Shown piece by piece: positions 32,139-39,696 of a DNA stretch of 39,696 nucleotides. Position 1 is the stretch's first letter, and the number at the start of each line of letters is the position of its first letter. The stretch spans positions 1 through 39,696 of the forward strand of contig JAGAPA010000039.1 in assembly GCA_017623455.1 (NCBI GenBank), written 5' to 3'. A model generated the notes under the pieces. The model saw only the letters and a list, made by a program, of their open reading frames with translations, was not told where the DNA came from and made no database searches. A program made the translations under genes and the position numbers. This DNA comes from Clostridia bacterium (GTDB lineage: Bacteria > Bacillota > Clostridia > Christensenellales > Pumilibacteraceae).

Positions 32139-32810
32139 ATGGAGCTTAAAGGACTTAAGGCAGTATTTTTGGGTGATAGCATAACAGAGGGTGCAGGCGC
32201 AAGTGTTAAAGAAAACGTGTATTGGGAAGTTTTCGGACGTAACACGGGCGTAGAAGTTAAGGGTTACGGAATAGGCGGATCGAGAATTTCAAGACAAGAC
32301 CCAAACCCTCATTCCAACGAAAGATCGGACAGAGATTTTAATCTTCGTGCAAGAGAAATGGACAAAGATGCCGATATCGTATGCGTGTTTGGCGGTACAA
32401 ACGACTACGGACACGGCTTTGCGCCGATCGGTCAGTTTGGCGACGATACGGTGTGGACTTTCTATGGGGCGGTGGATTGTCTTATGAGATATCTTCGCGA
32501 AACTTACCCCGATTCGTACATTTTCTTTATGACACCTCTTCACCGTCTTAACGAAGAGCGTCTTACCGGCGACGGGTTTAGATTTCCCACACTTCCGCTA
32601 CGTGGTTACGTAGAGATTATTCGCGAAGTTGCGCAAAAGTATTCTATCCCCGTTCTCGATCTTTTCAAGGACAGCGGATTAAATCCTTGTATTCCCGTTA
32701 TTAAGGAAAAGTATATGAAAGACGGCTTGCATCCTACCGATTTAGGACACGCAAAGATCGCAGGAATGATAGAAGAGTTTCTAAAAACTCAATACTACGT
32801 AAAACAGTAA
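32139..32810 (+). CDS. SGNH/GDSL-family hydrolase (probable carbohydrate esterase)
   Basis: A 223-residue esterase. Block I is VFLGDSITEGAG with the catalytic serine, block II is GYGIGGSRI, block III is FGGTNDYGHG, and block V is DGLHPTDLGHAKIA with the catalytic aspartate and histidine. No signal peptide, so cytosolic. The start at 32139 has AAGGAG 9 nt upstream. Coupled to a deacetylase gene, it probably removes acetyl groups from plant or host sugars; the acyl group is inferred. A terminator follows. Confidence 0.9.
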   Translation: MELKGLKAVFLGDSITEGAGASVKENVYWEVFGRNTGVEVKGYGIGGSRISRQDPNPHSNERSDRDFNLRAREMDKDADIVCVFGGTNDYGHGFAPIGQFGDDTVWTFYGAVDCLMRYLRETYPDSYIFFMTPLHRLNEERLTGDGFRFPTLPLRGYVEIIREVAQKYSIPVLDLFKDSGLNPCIPVIKEKYMKDGLHPTDLGHAKIAGMIEEFLKTQYYVKQ

Positions 32811-32816
32811 AACAAG

Positions 32817-32858
32817 AAAGACGTGTTTTCCTAAACAAAAAGGACGCGTCTTTTTTTT
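32817..32858 (+). terminator. Rho-independent terminator
   Basis: AAAGACGTG (32817-32825) pairs with CGCGTCTTT (32845-32853) with one wobble, followed by eight T in total. Confidence 0.75.
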
Positions 32859-33000
32859 GCAAGGTTTTGTCTGGATATCTGTTAAAGTTTTACTTGTGTG
32901 TTCTCTTTTTTTTGACTTAACCGTAAATTTTTCTAACAACAATTTTCTAAATTAATCATTTAAAGAGATAGAGTATTTTTGTTAAATTTTCTTATAGTGG

Positions 33001-33029
33001 TTGCAAAAAGAATGAATTTGTGCTACAAT
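33001..33029 (+). promoter_or_regulatory. Promoter of the GH3-GH36 gene group
   Basis: TTGCAA (33001-33006), 17-bp spacer, TACAAT (33024-33029), with an extended -10 TG at 33021-33022. Confidence 0.65.
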
Positions 33030-33073
33030 ATAAAATGGATATATGCGATAATAATTATAATTAAGGAGAAGCT

Positions 33074-33976
33074 ATGAGTAAAATAGTTAAATTTATAATT
33101 GGATTGGTGATAACGTTAGTCCTTATTTGCGGAGTACTGGTGCTTGTAGGACATTTTGTGCTTGTAGGACTGTTTGGCGATAACGGAAGTGTGCTCAAGC
33201 TTGGCGTAAAAGGTTATACGGATGTTTTCGACGTATATACGGCGATTACCTCGCCTGCATACAAAGTTGATAGTGAGAACGTTAACAGCGCGGAAAACGG
33301 AGCAAGGCTTAACGAGGAGTTTGCAAAGCATACCGTACATAATCACATTTTCGACGACCTTACCGCAGGCGATATGATAGATTTCGGCTCGGTTAATATA
33401 AACGATCTTTCCACCGAGGAAAAAGACTACCTTTCTTTTTACGCAGGGCTCAGCGAGTACAGTGCGCCCGTTGTGTTGGACGGAGGAATGAATGCGATAA
33501 GTCTGGACTTTATTTTACAAAACGATTTTATTACGTCCAAGACGAATATGGAATTTCACGTAAAGGGCGTGGAGATAAGCTCCGAATCTTCCCAAAAGGG
33601 AGAGATCAGAGTAATATTTGAGGTAGAGCGCGAAGAGATTATAAGAGTAGCAGGGCTCGACGTTACTGCGGCAGGATTTATCAGACAGTTCCTGCACGAA
33701 AAGCTCACCCTTACTCTCGACGTGTTCCTATCTTTGCAGGACGGACAGCTTGTGCAGGACGATTTGAAGGTCGCCTTAAACAGTGCAAGCTACGCGCAAT
33801 CCATACTGCTGGTGCGCCTTGCCAACACTTATGAGGAAGGTATGTTCGAGCAGTTTGGCAATATAATAACCGAGTTTATCAATCTTCCCACGGAGTGTAA
33901 GGCAATAACGGGTGCGGACAATCGGGTTTCGGATATTTCGTTTGAAGGAAATTGCGTGGTTTACACTCACAGATAA
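33074..33976 (+). CDS. Membrane-anchored extracellular protein of unknown function
   Basis: Not recognised. The 300-residue protein starts with one hydrophobic segment (residues 5-34, IVKFIIGLVITLVLICGVLV and on). The rest is soluble, mixed alpha/beta and slightly acidic, which suggests an N-terminally anchored protein with its main part outside. No catalytic motif, repeat or cysteine pattern stands out. AAGGAG lies 5 nt before the ATG. It shares a direction with, and may be cotranscribed with, the GH3 gene 55 bp downstream, but no terminator or second promoter was found to settle this. Confidence 0.7.
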   Translation: MSKIVKFIIGLVITLVLICGVLVLVGHFVLVGLFGDNGSVLKLGVKGYTDVFDVYTAITSPAYKVDSENVNSAENGARLNEEFAKHTVHNHIFDDLTAGDMIDFGSVNINDLSTEEKDYLSFYAGLSEYSAPVVLDGGMNAISLDFILQNDFITSKTNMEFHVKGVEISSESSQKGEIRVIFEVEREEIIRVAGLDVTAAGFIRQFLHEKLTLTLDVFLSLQDGQLVQDDLKVALNSASYAQSILLVRLANTYEEGMFEQFGNIITEFINLPTECKAITGADNRVSDISFEGNCVVYTHR

Positions 33977-34031
33977 ATATTGAAACACTTTATGAAAAAA
34001 TAAAAATTGACATAAAAACGAGGTACGTATT

Positions 34032-36188
34032 ATGGATTTACAAGCATTATTAGGCAAAATGACCTTAGAGCAGAAGCTTGCTCAGATGTCACAGTTCAAC
34101 GCAGTATTTCTCTTTAGGGACGCAGGTGGAGAGATAACGGGACCTGCCAAAGCTCTTGCCCTTACTGAGGACGAGCTTAACGCAACAGGCTCCGTTCTCA
34201 ACTTTATCGGAGCTAAGCGCATGAAGGAAATACAGGACAGACACATGCAAGACGACCCCAACAAGATTCCGCTCTTGTTTATGCAGGACGTTATTCACGG
34301 ATATAGAACGATATATCCCGTTCCGCTTGGCATGGGTGCTACTTGGGAACCTGCTCTTATGGAAGAGTGTTGCAAAATGGCGGCAAAGGAAGCGGCGGTA
34401 GCAGGTGTTCAGGTAACGTTTGCGCCCATGGTGGACTTGGTTCGCGATTGCAGATGGGGAAGAGTTATGGAAAGCACGGGCGAGGATCCGTATCTTAACT
34501 GCTTATTCTCCAAAGCTCAGGTCAGAGGCTTTCAGGGCGATATGACGGGCAAGTACGATATTGCCGCTTGTGTAAAGCATTTTGCAGCGTATGGCGCAGC
34601 GGAAGGAGGCAGAGATTATAACACCGTAGATATGAGCGAGCGTTCACTCCGTCAGGACTATTTGCCTGCGTATAAAGCTGCGGTGGACGAGGGTGTAGAA
34701 ATGCTTATGACTTCGTTTAACCTCATAAACGGCGTTCCGTCCTCGGGTAATAAATGGCTTGTTGATACCGTACTCAGAAAAGAATGGGGCTTTGACAAGG
34801 TTGTAATTTCCGATTACGATGCATTTAGAGAAATGAAGAAACACGGATATTGCGAAAATGATTACGAGTGTGCGTATGCTGCGCTTGAAGCAGGTACGGA
34901 TATCGAAATGATGTCCAACTGTTACGTTAAAAACGTAAAACAGCTGATTGACGAGGGCAAGATATCTATGGCTCAGGTAGATAAAGCTGTTATGCGTATT
35001 CTTGAGCTTAAAGATAAAATGGGCTTGTTTGAAAACCCGTACGGAGCGGCAAGCGAAGAGGAAGAGATCAAGTTCAATCTTTGCCCCGAGCATCGCGCGC
35101 TTGCTAAAAAAGCAGTACTCAAGAGTGCGGTTCTTCTCAAAAACGACGGAGTGTTACCGCTTTCGGATAATATCGCCAAAGTGGCGGTTGTCGGACCTTT
35201 TGCAGACAAGGGCATGATAGGCGCTTGGTCTTGCGGAGGAAAGGAAGAAGAAGCTGTGTCCGTAGCTGACGGTATCGGTGCGCTTATTGGTAAAACCAAG
35301 GTAAAAGTTGTGCTTGGATGCGAGGGAACGGCAAAGGAAAAGCCCGATGCGAAAGAAATCGCAAAAGCTGTCCGCCTTGTAAAAAACAGCGATTACGTGG
35401 TGTTATGTTTGGGAGAAAAGCGCGAGTATTCGGGCGAAGGAAACAGCAGAGCGGACGTAACGTTGTCTGAGGCGCAAAAAACTCTTGCAAGAAGCGTGGT
35501 GGAAGCTAATCCCAACGCCGTTGCGGTGCTCTTTAATGGCAGACCGTTGGCTCTTTCGGATATTATTGACGATCTTCCTGCGGTTATGACTGTGTGGCAA
35601 CCGGGCACTGAAGGCGGTTCGGCTGTTGCGGACCTCTTGTTCGGTAAGGAGAATTTTGAAGGTAGGCTTCCCATGTCTTTCCCAAGAGAAGTTGGTCAAG
35701 CACCGCTTTATTATAACAGAATGAGAACAGGCAGACCTCCGCGTGATCCCAACGATAACAGCAGGGGCTATGAGAGCAGATACTTAGACTGTCTTAACAC
35801 TCCTCTTTTCCCGTTTGGATACGGACTGTCTTATACAACGTTCGAAATTACACCCCCCATGCTCGATAAGACCGAGATGAACAGAGGCGAGGAAATTAAG
35901 GTAAGCGTAAAGGTTAAAAATACGGGTTCGGTAGCAGGATCGACCGTTGTTCAGATGTATCTTTGCGACAGATTTGCTTCTCTCGTGCGTCCCATGCAAG
36001 AGCTTAAGGGGTTTGAAAAAGTATGGCTTTTGCCGGGCGAAGAAAAAGACGTAACCTTTATTATAACGGAAGAAACGCTTAAGTTCTATTCGGCAAACGG
36101 AAAGTTTGAAGCGGAGAGCGGAGAGTTTAATTTGTGGGTGTCGGATAGTGCGGAAAAGGGCGAATCCGTAACCTTTAAGCTTAACTGA
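34032..36188 (+). CDS. Glycoside hydrolase family 3 beta-glucosidase-like enzyme
   Basis: A 718-residue cytosolic GH3 enzyme removing beta-linked sugars from non-reducing ends. MTLEQKLAQMSQ and the IPLLFMQDVIHGYRTIYPVPL region start the barrel, KHFAAYGAAEGGRDYN is conserved, and the nucleophile is Asp261 in VISDYDAF (the usual neighbour Trp is Tyr). The alpha/beta sandwich follows (VVLCLGEKREYSGEG; LFNGRPLAL), then FPFGYGLSYTTFEI and a fibronectin type III-like end. No signal peptide. Specificity (gluco-, xylo- or galacto-) is not clear. The ribosome binding site is weak. GH36 alpha-galactosidase follows after 54 bp. Confidence 0.93.
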   Translation: MDLQALLGKMTLEQKLAQMSQFNAVFLFRDAGGEITGPAKALALTEDELNATGSVLNFIGAKRMKEIQDRHMQDDPNKIPLLFMQDVIHGYRTIYPVPLGMGATWEPALMEECCKMAAKEAAVAGVQVTFAPMVDLVRDCRWGRVMESTGEDPYLNCLFSKAQVRGFQGDMTGKYDIAACVKHFAAYGAAEGGRDYNTVDMSERSLRQDYLPAYKAAVDEGVEMLMTSFNLINGVPSSGNKWLVDTVLRKEWGFDKVVISDYDAFREMKKHGYCENDYECAYAALEAGTDIEMMSNCYVKNVKQLIDEGKISMAQVDKAVMRILELKDKMGLFENPYGAASEEEEIKFNLCPEHRALAKKAVLKSAVLLKNDGVLPLSDNIAKVAVVGPFADKGMIGAWSCGGKEEEAVSVADGIGALIGKTKVKVVLGCEGTAKEKPDAKEIAKAVRLVKNSDYVVLCLGEKREYSGEGNSRADVTLSEAQKTLARSVVEANPNAVAVLFNGRPLALSDIIDDLPAVMTVWQPGTEGGSAVADLLFGKENFEGRLPMSFPREVGQAPLYYNRMRTGRPPRDPNDNSRGYESRYLDCLNTPLFPFGYGLSYTTFEITPPMLDKTEMNRGEEIKVSVKVKNTGSVAGSTVVQMYLCDRFASLVRPMQELKGFEKVWLLPGEEKDVTFIITEETLKFYSANGKFEAESGEFNLWVSDSAEKGESVTFKLN

Positions 36189-36242
36189 AAATAATTAAAA
36201 TTGACAAAATTAAAACATACGTAATGGAGAAACAGAGAAATT

Positions 36243-38411
36243 ATGGCTATTTATTTTGATAAACAAACAAAGACTTTTTATCTTGAAAGTAAGCAAAGCA
36301 CGTACGCTTTTAGGGTGAACGAATTTGGTTTTTTGAACCATTTGTATTTTGGTAAGAAGATTGCAAGGGACGATCTCTGCTATTCGGTACACGTGCAGGA
36401 TCGCGGACAGGAAAACTTCTTGCCCGGATGCGGAAGAACTCATTCGCTCAATCAGTATTACAACGAATGTCCCACTATTGGTAGAAGCGATTACCGTGAA
36501 AGTATGATTGCGCTTTGCGACGCGCGTTATAGCAGAGTAAGCGAGCTTAAGTATGCATCTCATAAGGTGCTTTCGGCAAAGCCCGAAATAGACGGTATGC
36601 CCTCTTTGCGCGGAGGAAAAACTCTTGCCGTAACGTTGAAAGACGAGTATAATAACAGTGAAGTTATCCTTTATTATACCGTGTACGACGAACTCCCCGT
36701 AATCTTAAGACGCGCGGAGATCGTAAACAAAGGCAAGCAGGCGCTCAAGATTGACAGAGCATATTCGTTCTGTTTGGATCTCGACGATAATAACTGGGAA
36801 GCTCTCACCCTTCACGGAGCTTGGGCAAGAGAAAGATTTATCGAGCGCACTCCCCTTCATCACGGTATATTTACCATTGACAGTAAGCGTTGTTCTTCGT
36901 CGGGTCAGCTCAATCCTTTTATGGCGCTTTGTAGACCTAATGCGGACGAGAACAGCGGTGAAGTGATTGGTTTTAACCTCGTTTACAGCGGAAGTTACGC
37001 AATCAAGGCGCAGGTAAATCAGTTTGAATATTTAAGAGTAGTGGGTGGTATCAACGACTATGATTTTGAGTGGGAGTTAAAGAGCGGAGAGAAGTTCTCC
37101 ACCCCTGAAGCCGTTATGGTATACTCCGACGGCGGTATCGGCAAAATGAGCCGTACTTTCCACGATTTGTACCGTACGTATCTCATAAATCCGCGCTACG
37201 TGGATAAGCCCCGACCCATCGTTATCAACAACTGGGAGGCAACGTATTTTAACTTCGATACCAAAAAACTTTGCGATATCATCGACAGTGTAAAGGGTAC
37301 GGGCATCGATACTTTGGTGCTTGACGACGGCTGGTTTGGAGAAAGAAATAACGACAAGTGCGGACTTGGCGACTGGTTCATAAATTATAACAAGCTCCCC
37401 GACGGACTTACGCCCATTATCGAACACGCTCACAAGAACGGCATGAAGTTCGGTCTTTGGTTCGAGCCTGAAATGATCAGCGAAAACTCCGATCTTTACC
37501 GCGCTCATCCCGATTGGGCAATCCAAGTTCCCGGTATTAAGCCCTGTCCCGGACGTGATCAGCTTATTTTGGACCTTACGCGTGACGACGTTGTTAATTA
37601 CGTTATTAAGGTTGTGTCGGATATTCTTGACAATAACGATATTGACTACGTTAAGTGGGATATGAACAGAACGATGACCGAAAACTATTCCGAGCATCTC
37701 GGCAAAAACAACAAGGAAATGCACCACAGATATATCCTCGGTCTTTACAAAATCTGCGAGGCGCTCGTAAACGGCTATCCCCATATCTTCTTTGAGGGTT
37801 GTGCTTCGGGCGGATGTAGGTTTGATCCCGCAATGCTGTACTACTTCCCTCAGATTTGGACGAGTGACGATACCGACGCGTATATGCGTACCATGATTCA
37901 GTACGGTACGTCCATTGTATATCCGCTCTCCGCAATGTCTTGCCACGTGTCGGACTGCCCTAATCATCAAACTCACAGAACGACGCCTCTTGCATCGCGT
38001 GCTGACGTAGCGCACCTCGGCGCAACCGGCTACGAGCTTGACACCACAAAGTTCTCCGATGATTTCAGAGTGCAGGTAAAAGAGCAGGTGGAAGCATACA
38101 AAAAGATGGAAAACTTGGTGCTTTTCGGCGATTTATACCGTCTTGGCTGTTCTCAAAACAGCAACTATTTTGCCGAGCAGATCGTAAGTAAGGACAAAAC
38201 TTTGTCACATATTACCGTAATGCGCGCGCTTGCTTACCCCAACTTTACAATCTATCGCCTCTATCCCAAGGGACTTGACGAAAAAGCAACTTATCACGTA
38301 GAGGAGCTTGACCTTACCTTGTCGGGCTCAACGCTTATGAACGTAGGATTTATCGTTCACTTTGGCGGTGGCGACTTTATAACAAGAACGTTTACAATAA
38401 AGAAAGTATAA
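36243..38411 (+). CDS. GH36 alpha-galactosidase
   Basis: A 722-residue cytosolic enzyme that releases galactose from raffinose-type sugars and galactomannan fragments. The nucleophile is Asp473 in DYVKWDMNR and the acid/base is Asp542 in IWTSDDTDA, matching the spacing seen in characterised GH36 enzymes. FEGCASGGCRFDPAMLYYFP and the LVLDDGWFGERN substrate loop confirm the group. It ends at a strong terminator. With the GH3 enzyme it would break down plant oligosaccharides; no sugar permease is adjacent. Confidence 0.95.
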   Translation: MAIYFDKQTKTFYLESKQSTYAFRVNEFGFLNHLYFGKKIARDDLCYSVHVQDRGQENFLPGCGRTHSLNQYYNECPTIGRSDYRESMIALCDARYSRVSELKYASHKVLSAKPEIDGMPSLRGGKTLAVTLKDEYNNSEVILYYTVYDELPVILRRAEIVNKGKQALKIDRAYSFCLDLDDNNWEALTLHGAWARERFIERTPLHHGIFTIDSKRCSSSGQLNPFMALCRPNADENSGEVIGFNLVYSGSYAIKAQVNQFEYLRVVGGINDYDFEWELKSGEKFSTPEAVMVYSDGGIGKMSRTFHDLYRTYLINPRYVDKPRPIVINNWEATYFNFDTKKLCDIIDSVKGTGIDTLVLDDGWFGERNNDKCGLGDWFINYNKLPDGLTPIIEHAHKNGMKFGLWFEPEMISENSDLYRAHPDWAIQVPGIKPCPGRDQLILDLTRDDVVNYVIKVVSDILDNNDIDYVKWDMNRTMTENYSEHLGKNNKEMHHRYILGLYKICEALVNGYPHIFFEGCASGGCRFDPAMLYYFPQIWTSDDTDAYMRTMIQYGTSIVYPLSAMSCHVSDCPNHQTHRTTPLASRADVAHLGATGYELDTTKFSDDFRVQVKEQVEAYKKMENLVLFGDLYRLGCSQNSNYFAEQIVSKDKTLSHITVMRALAYPNFTIYRLYPKGLDEKATYHVEELDLTLSGSTLMNVGFIVHFGGGDFITRTFTIKKV

Positions 38412-38420
38412 AACAATAAA

Positions 38421-38455
38421 AAAAACGCAGGCTCACGAAAAGAGTCTGCGTTTTT
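38421..38455 (+). terminator. Rho-independent terminator
   Basis: AAAAACGCAGGCTC (38421-38434) pairs with GAGTCTGCGTTTTT (38442-38455) with one wobble. Confidence 0.9.
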
Positions 38456-38469
38456 GCTATAACGGCTTA

Positions 38470-38787
38470 TTATTTTAATTTCTTCATTAAATCTATAATC
38501 ATTTGTTTGCTGTCCGCCGAAAGATTGTTGTATAAGTCTAATACGTTTTTATCTTATTTGTTATAGTGATCGCCCATAAAAAAGAAATCTTGCGGTGTTA
38601 TGTCTACTATGTCAAAAAAATCAAGCAGGGTGCTGACCTTTAACTCAACACTCTTGTTTTCTATTCGCTTCATAAACTGCTCGCTATAACCAAGTCTTAA
38701 ACTTGTTTCTCTTGCTGATAAATCTGCTTTTGTTCTGAAAAATCCAACTCTGTGAATGATTTCATTGTAATCAATTTTGTTATTCAT
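38470..38787 (-). pseudogene. XRE-family regulator interrupted by one in-frame stop
   Basis: The first 77 codons encode a helix-turn-helix regulator (ADLSARETSLRLGYSEQFMKRIE, then LLDFFDIVDITPQDFFFM). A TAA at 38556-38554 ends it after HYNK. Reading on in the same frame gives 27 more codons, DKNVLDLYNNLSADSKQMII then DLMKKLK, then a real TAA (38472-38470). That tail is the normal C-terminal helix pair of this regulator type. One base change in a sense codon would explain the stop. The shortened protein keeps the DNA-binding domain and may still work, so calling it a pseudogene is provisional; readthrough or a sequencing error are alternatives. Confidence 0.65.
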
Positions 38788-38898
38788 AATTTACACCCCA
38801 ATACTTATTACTTATATTTTATCGGATTTTGCGTGTTTTAATCGTGCATACAATGACCCTAAAATTCAAAATATTACCCATTATCAAGCCTTGTATGG

Positions 38899-38927
38899 TT
38901 GACAGACGGTAATAAATGTCATATAAT
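38899..38927 (+). promoter_or_regulatory. Perfect consensus sigma-A promoter
   Basis: TTGACA (38899-38904), 17-bp spacer, TATAAT (38922-38927). Among the strongest-looking promoters in the window, yet only a 34-codon ORF lies before the terminator at 39091. Confidence 0.88.
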
Positions 38928-38964
38928 GGTGGAAAGTTAGTCATAGAGTGGAGGTTTTGGGGCT

Positions 38965-39069
38965 TTGTCAGACGTAAGTTGTTCTTTTTTTGGACATAGG
39001 GTAATTATTAGCCAAAAAGTGGAACGGCTCTTGCGTATGCATTTGCTAAACAAAAGAAAAAACATATAA
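38965..39069 (+). CDS. 34-codon ORF resembling the start of FFGHR (SLOG/DUF1273-like) proteins
   Basis: A TTG start at 38965 with GGAGG 10 nt upstream gives a peptide beginning MSDVSCSFFGHRVIISQKVE and ending LLRMHLLNKRKNI. The 'C.FFGHR' opening is characteristic of a widespread Firmicutes family with a SLOG/Rossmann-like fold, normally about 120-190 residues. Here the frame closes after 34 codons, so this is either a remnant of a truncated gene or a true micropeptide. Promoter, leader and terminator form a neat unit of about 190 nt. A small RNA is the other reading. Confidence 0.4.
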   Translation: MSDVSCSFFGHRVIISQKVERLLRMHLLNKRKNI

Positions 39070-39090
39070 CAAACGTTTGCGTTCTATAAC

Positions 39091-39123
39091 AAATAACCCG
39101 TATAGAGAGAGTACGGGTTATTT
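39091..39123 (+). terminator. Terminator-like perfect hairpin
   Basis: AAATAACCCGTA (39091-39102) and TACGGGTTATTT (39112-39123) are perfect inverted copies around a 9-nt loop, followed by T-rich sequence. Confidence 0.75.
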
Positions 39124-39150
39124 AAATTTTACACAATTGTTATTTTTTAA

Positions 39151-39180
39151 TTGCAAACCGCGTTATTTATATGCTATAAT
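39151..39180 (+). promoter_or_regulatory. Promoter of the zinc-ribbon/TIR-like gene
   Basis: TTGCAA (39151-39156), 18-bp spacer, TATAAT (39175-39180), about 36 bp before the start codon. Confidence 0.75.
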
Positions 39181-39216
39181 TATAAATAGTGACTAACAAC
39201 AAAAGGAAGAGAACGA

Positions 39217-39696
39217 ATGGAAATGTATTGTAAAAATTGCGGTGAATTACTTGTTTTTGAGGACGGGCAAAAGACCACCGTTTGTGAGCTTTGCGGAATG
39301 GAGCAAACGTTGCCCAAGATTGACGATCCTAAAAAAATCGAGCTTCTCGTAAAAGCCAACGAATACCGTATGGCTTCGCGTTTTGACGTAGCTAAAAAGC
39401 AATACGAAAGCATAATCGCACAGTATCCCGACGATAACGAGGCGTACTGGTGTAAGCTTTTATGCGTATACGGTATCGAGTACGTTGACGATTTCGTGAC
39501 CGCGCGCAAGATTCCTACTTGCCACAGAACCGTTCGCGAAAGCATTTTCAACAATACAGACTACAAGCTCATAATAAGCAGAGCAAGCATAGAAGAAAAA
39601 GCAATTTACGAAACGGAAGCAAAAGAGATAGACAGACTGCAAAAAGAGATAATCGAAAAGGCAAATAAGGAACAGCCTTACGATATTTTCATTTGC
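39217..39696 (+). CDS. Zinc-ribbon, TPR-like protein with probable TIR domain (partial, runs off the window)
   Basis: The first 160 residues are visible. Residues 4-27 form a zinc ribbon: CKNCGELLVF, then CELCGM. Next comes a TPR-like helical unit (LLVKANEYRMASRFDVAKKQ, then YESIIAQYPDDNEAYWCKLL) and a charged helix (EEKAIYETEAKEIDRLQKEI). The window ends at QPYDIFIC, which matches the first strand of TIR domains in a family of Firmicutes zinc-ribbon/TPR/TIR proteins that I recall continuing YDVFICYK. Such TIR domains may be NADases or signalling parts, some in phage defence. The TIR call rests on a few residues. AAGGAAGAG precedes the ATG. Confidence 0.6.
   Translation, partial: MEMYCKNCGELLVFEDGQKTTVCELCGMEQTLPKIDDPKKIELLVKANEYRMASRFDVAKKQYESIIAQYPDDNEAYWCKLLCVYGIEYVDDFVTARKIPTCHRTVRESIFNNTDYKLIISRASIEEKAIYETEAKEIDRLQKEIIEKANKEQPYDIFIC

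Noticed and set aside
38934-39125. 6S RNA or other known structured RNA
   Set aside because: The size fits, but I see no closing stem between the ends or central bubble, and an ORF with a GGAGG site is present. A small RNA remains possible.
1-39696. Search for tRNA, rRNA, transposase, integrase or prophage genes
   Set aside because: No sequence or ORF in the window supported any of these.

Overview
The window looks like chromosome from an uncultured, low-to-moderate-GC anaerobic Firmicute, most likely a gut member of the Clostridia. The evidence is AGGAGG-type ribosome binding sites before almost every gene, textbook sigma-A promoters (TTGACA, 17 bp, TATAAT), strong rho-independent terminators, rubrerythrin and rubredoxin, a ferredoxin-dependent 2-keto acid oxidoreductase, and many host- or plant-glycan enzymes. 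No rRNA, tRNA, CRISPR array, transposase or prophage gene was found. The genus cannot be fixed from sequence alone.

Layout. 1-1292: a hairpin-rich repeat, then a leftward cytoplasmic sialidase-like gene. 1481-6868: a complete argCJBDF operon making citrulline from glutamate by the ArgJ acetyl-recycling route, behind three ArgR-like boxes spaced 20 bp apart. 7088-9380: a DUF308-like membrane protein, a nucleoside hydrolase with a hotdog thioesterase, and a 34-residue membrane miniprotein with its own promoter and terminator. 9446-13281: a giant secreted protein (TasA/SipW-type signal, GLUG-like, BspA-like leucine-rich and beta-helix regions). Its upstream DNA carries a perfect consensus promoter pointing AWAY from the gene, held between 20-bp inverted repeats and running into a terminator. 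This is the architecture of an invertible (phase-variable) promoter caught in the OFF state, and is the most interesting signal here.

13291-17640: an AraC regulator divergent from L-fucose isomerase, an AEC transporter, and a non-coding array of three 93-bp tandem repeats. 17682-25309: a leftward arylacetate/2-keto acid operon (acyl-CoA ligase, IorA, IorB, PaaK-type ligase, ACT protein) divergent from a sodium:solute symporter. 25396-29656: an ABC exporter and a clan GH-A glycosidase, each with its own promoter and possible operators. 29757-31094: a four-part fusion of flavin reductase, two rubredoxins and rubrerythrin, with an internal ribosome binding site that could also release free rubrerythrin. 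31294-32810: a polysaccharide deacetylase and SGNH hydrolase pair. 33074-38411: an unknown membrane-anchored protein, a GH3 beta-glucosidase and a GH36 alpha-galactosidase.

38470-39696: an XRE regulator broken by one in-frame stop, a 34-codon ORF starting like the FFGHR (SLOG/DUF1273-like) proteins behind a perfect promoter, and the first 160 codons of a zinc-ribbon protein cut off by the window end just where a TIR-like domain appears to begin.

The genes fit a gut glycan forager: sialidase, fucose isomerase, alpha-galactosidase, beta-glucosidase, a GH-A enzyme, deacetylase and esterase release or process sugars. Amino acid metabolism is covered by the arginine operon and the aryl-acid cluster. 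Functions come from recognised motifs and family knowledge; no database search was run.
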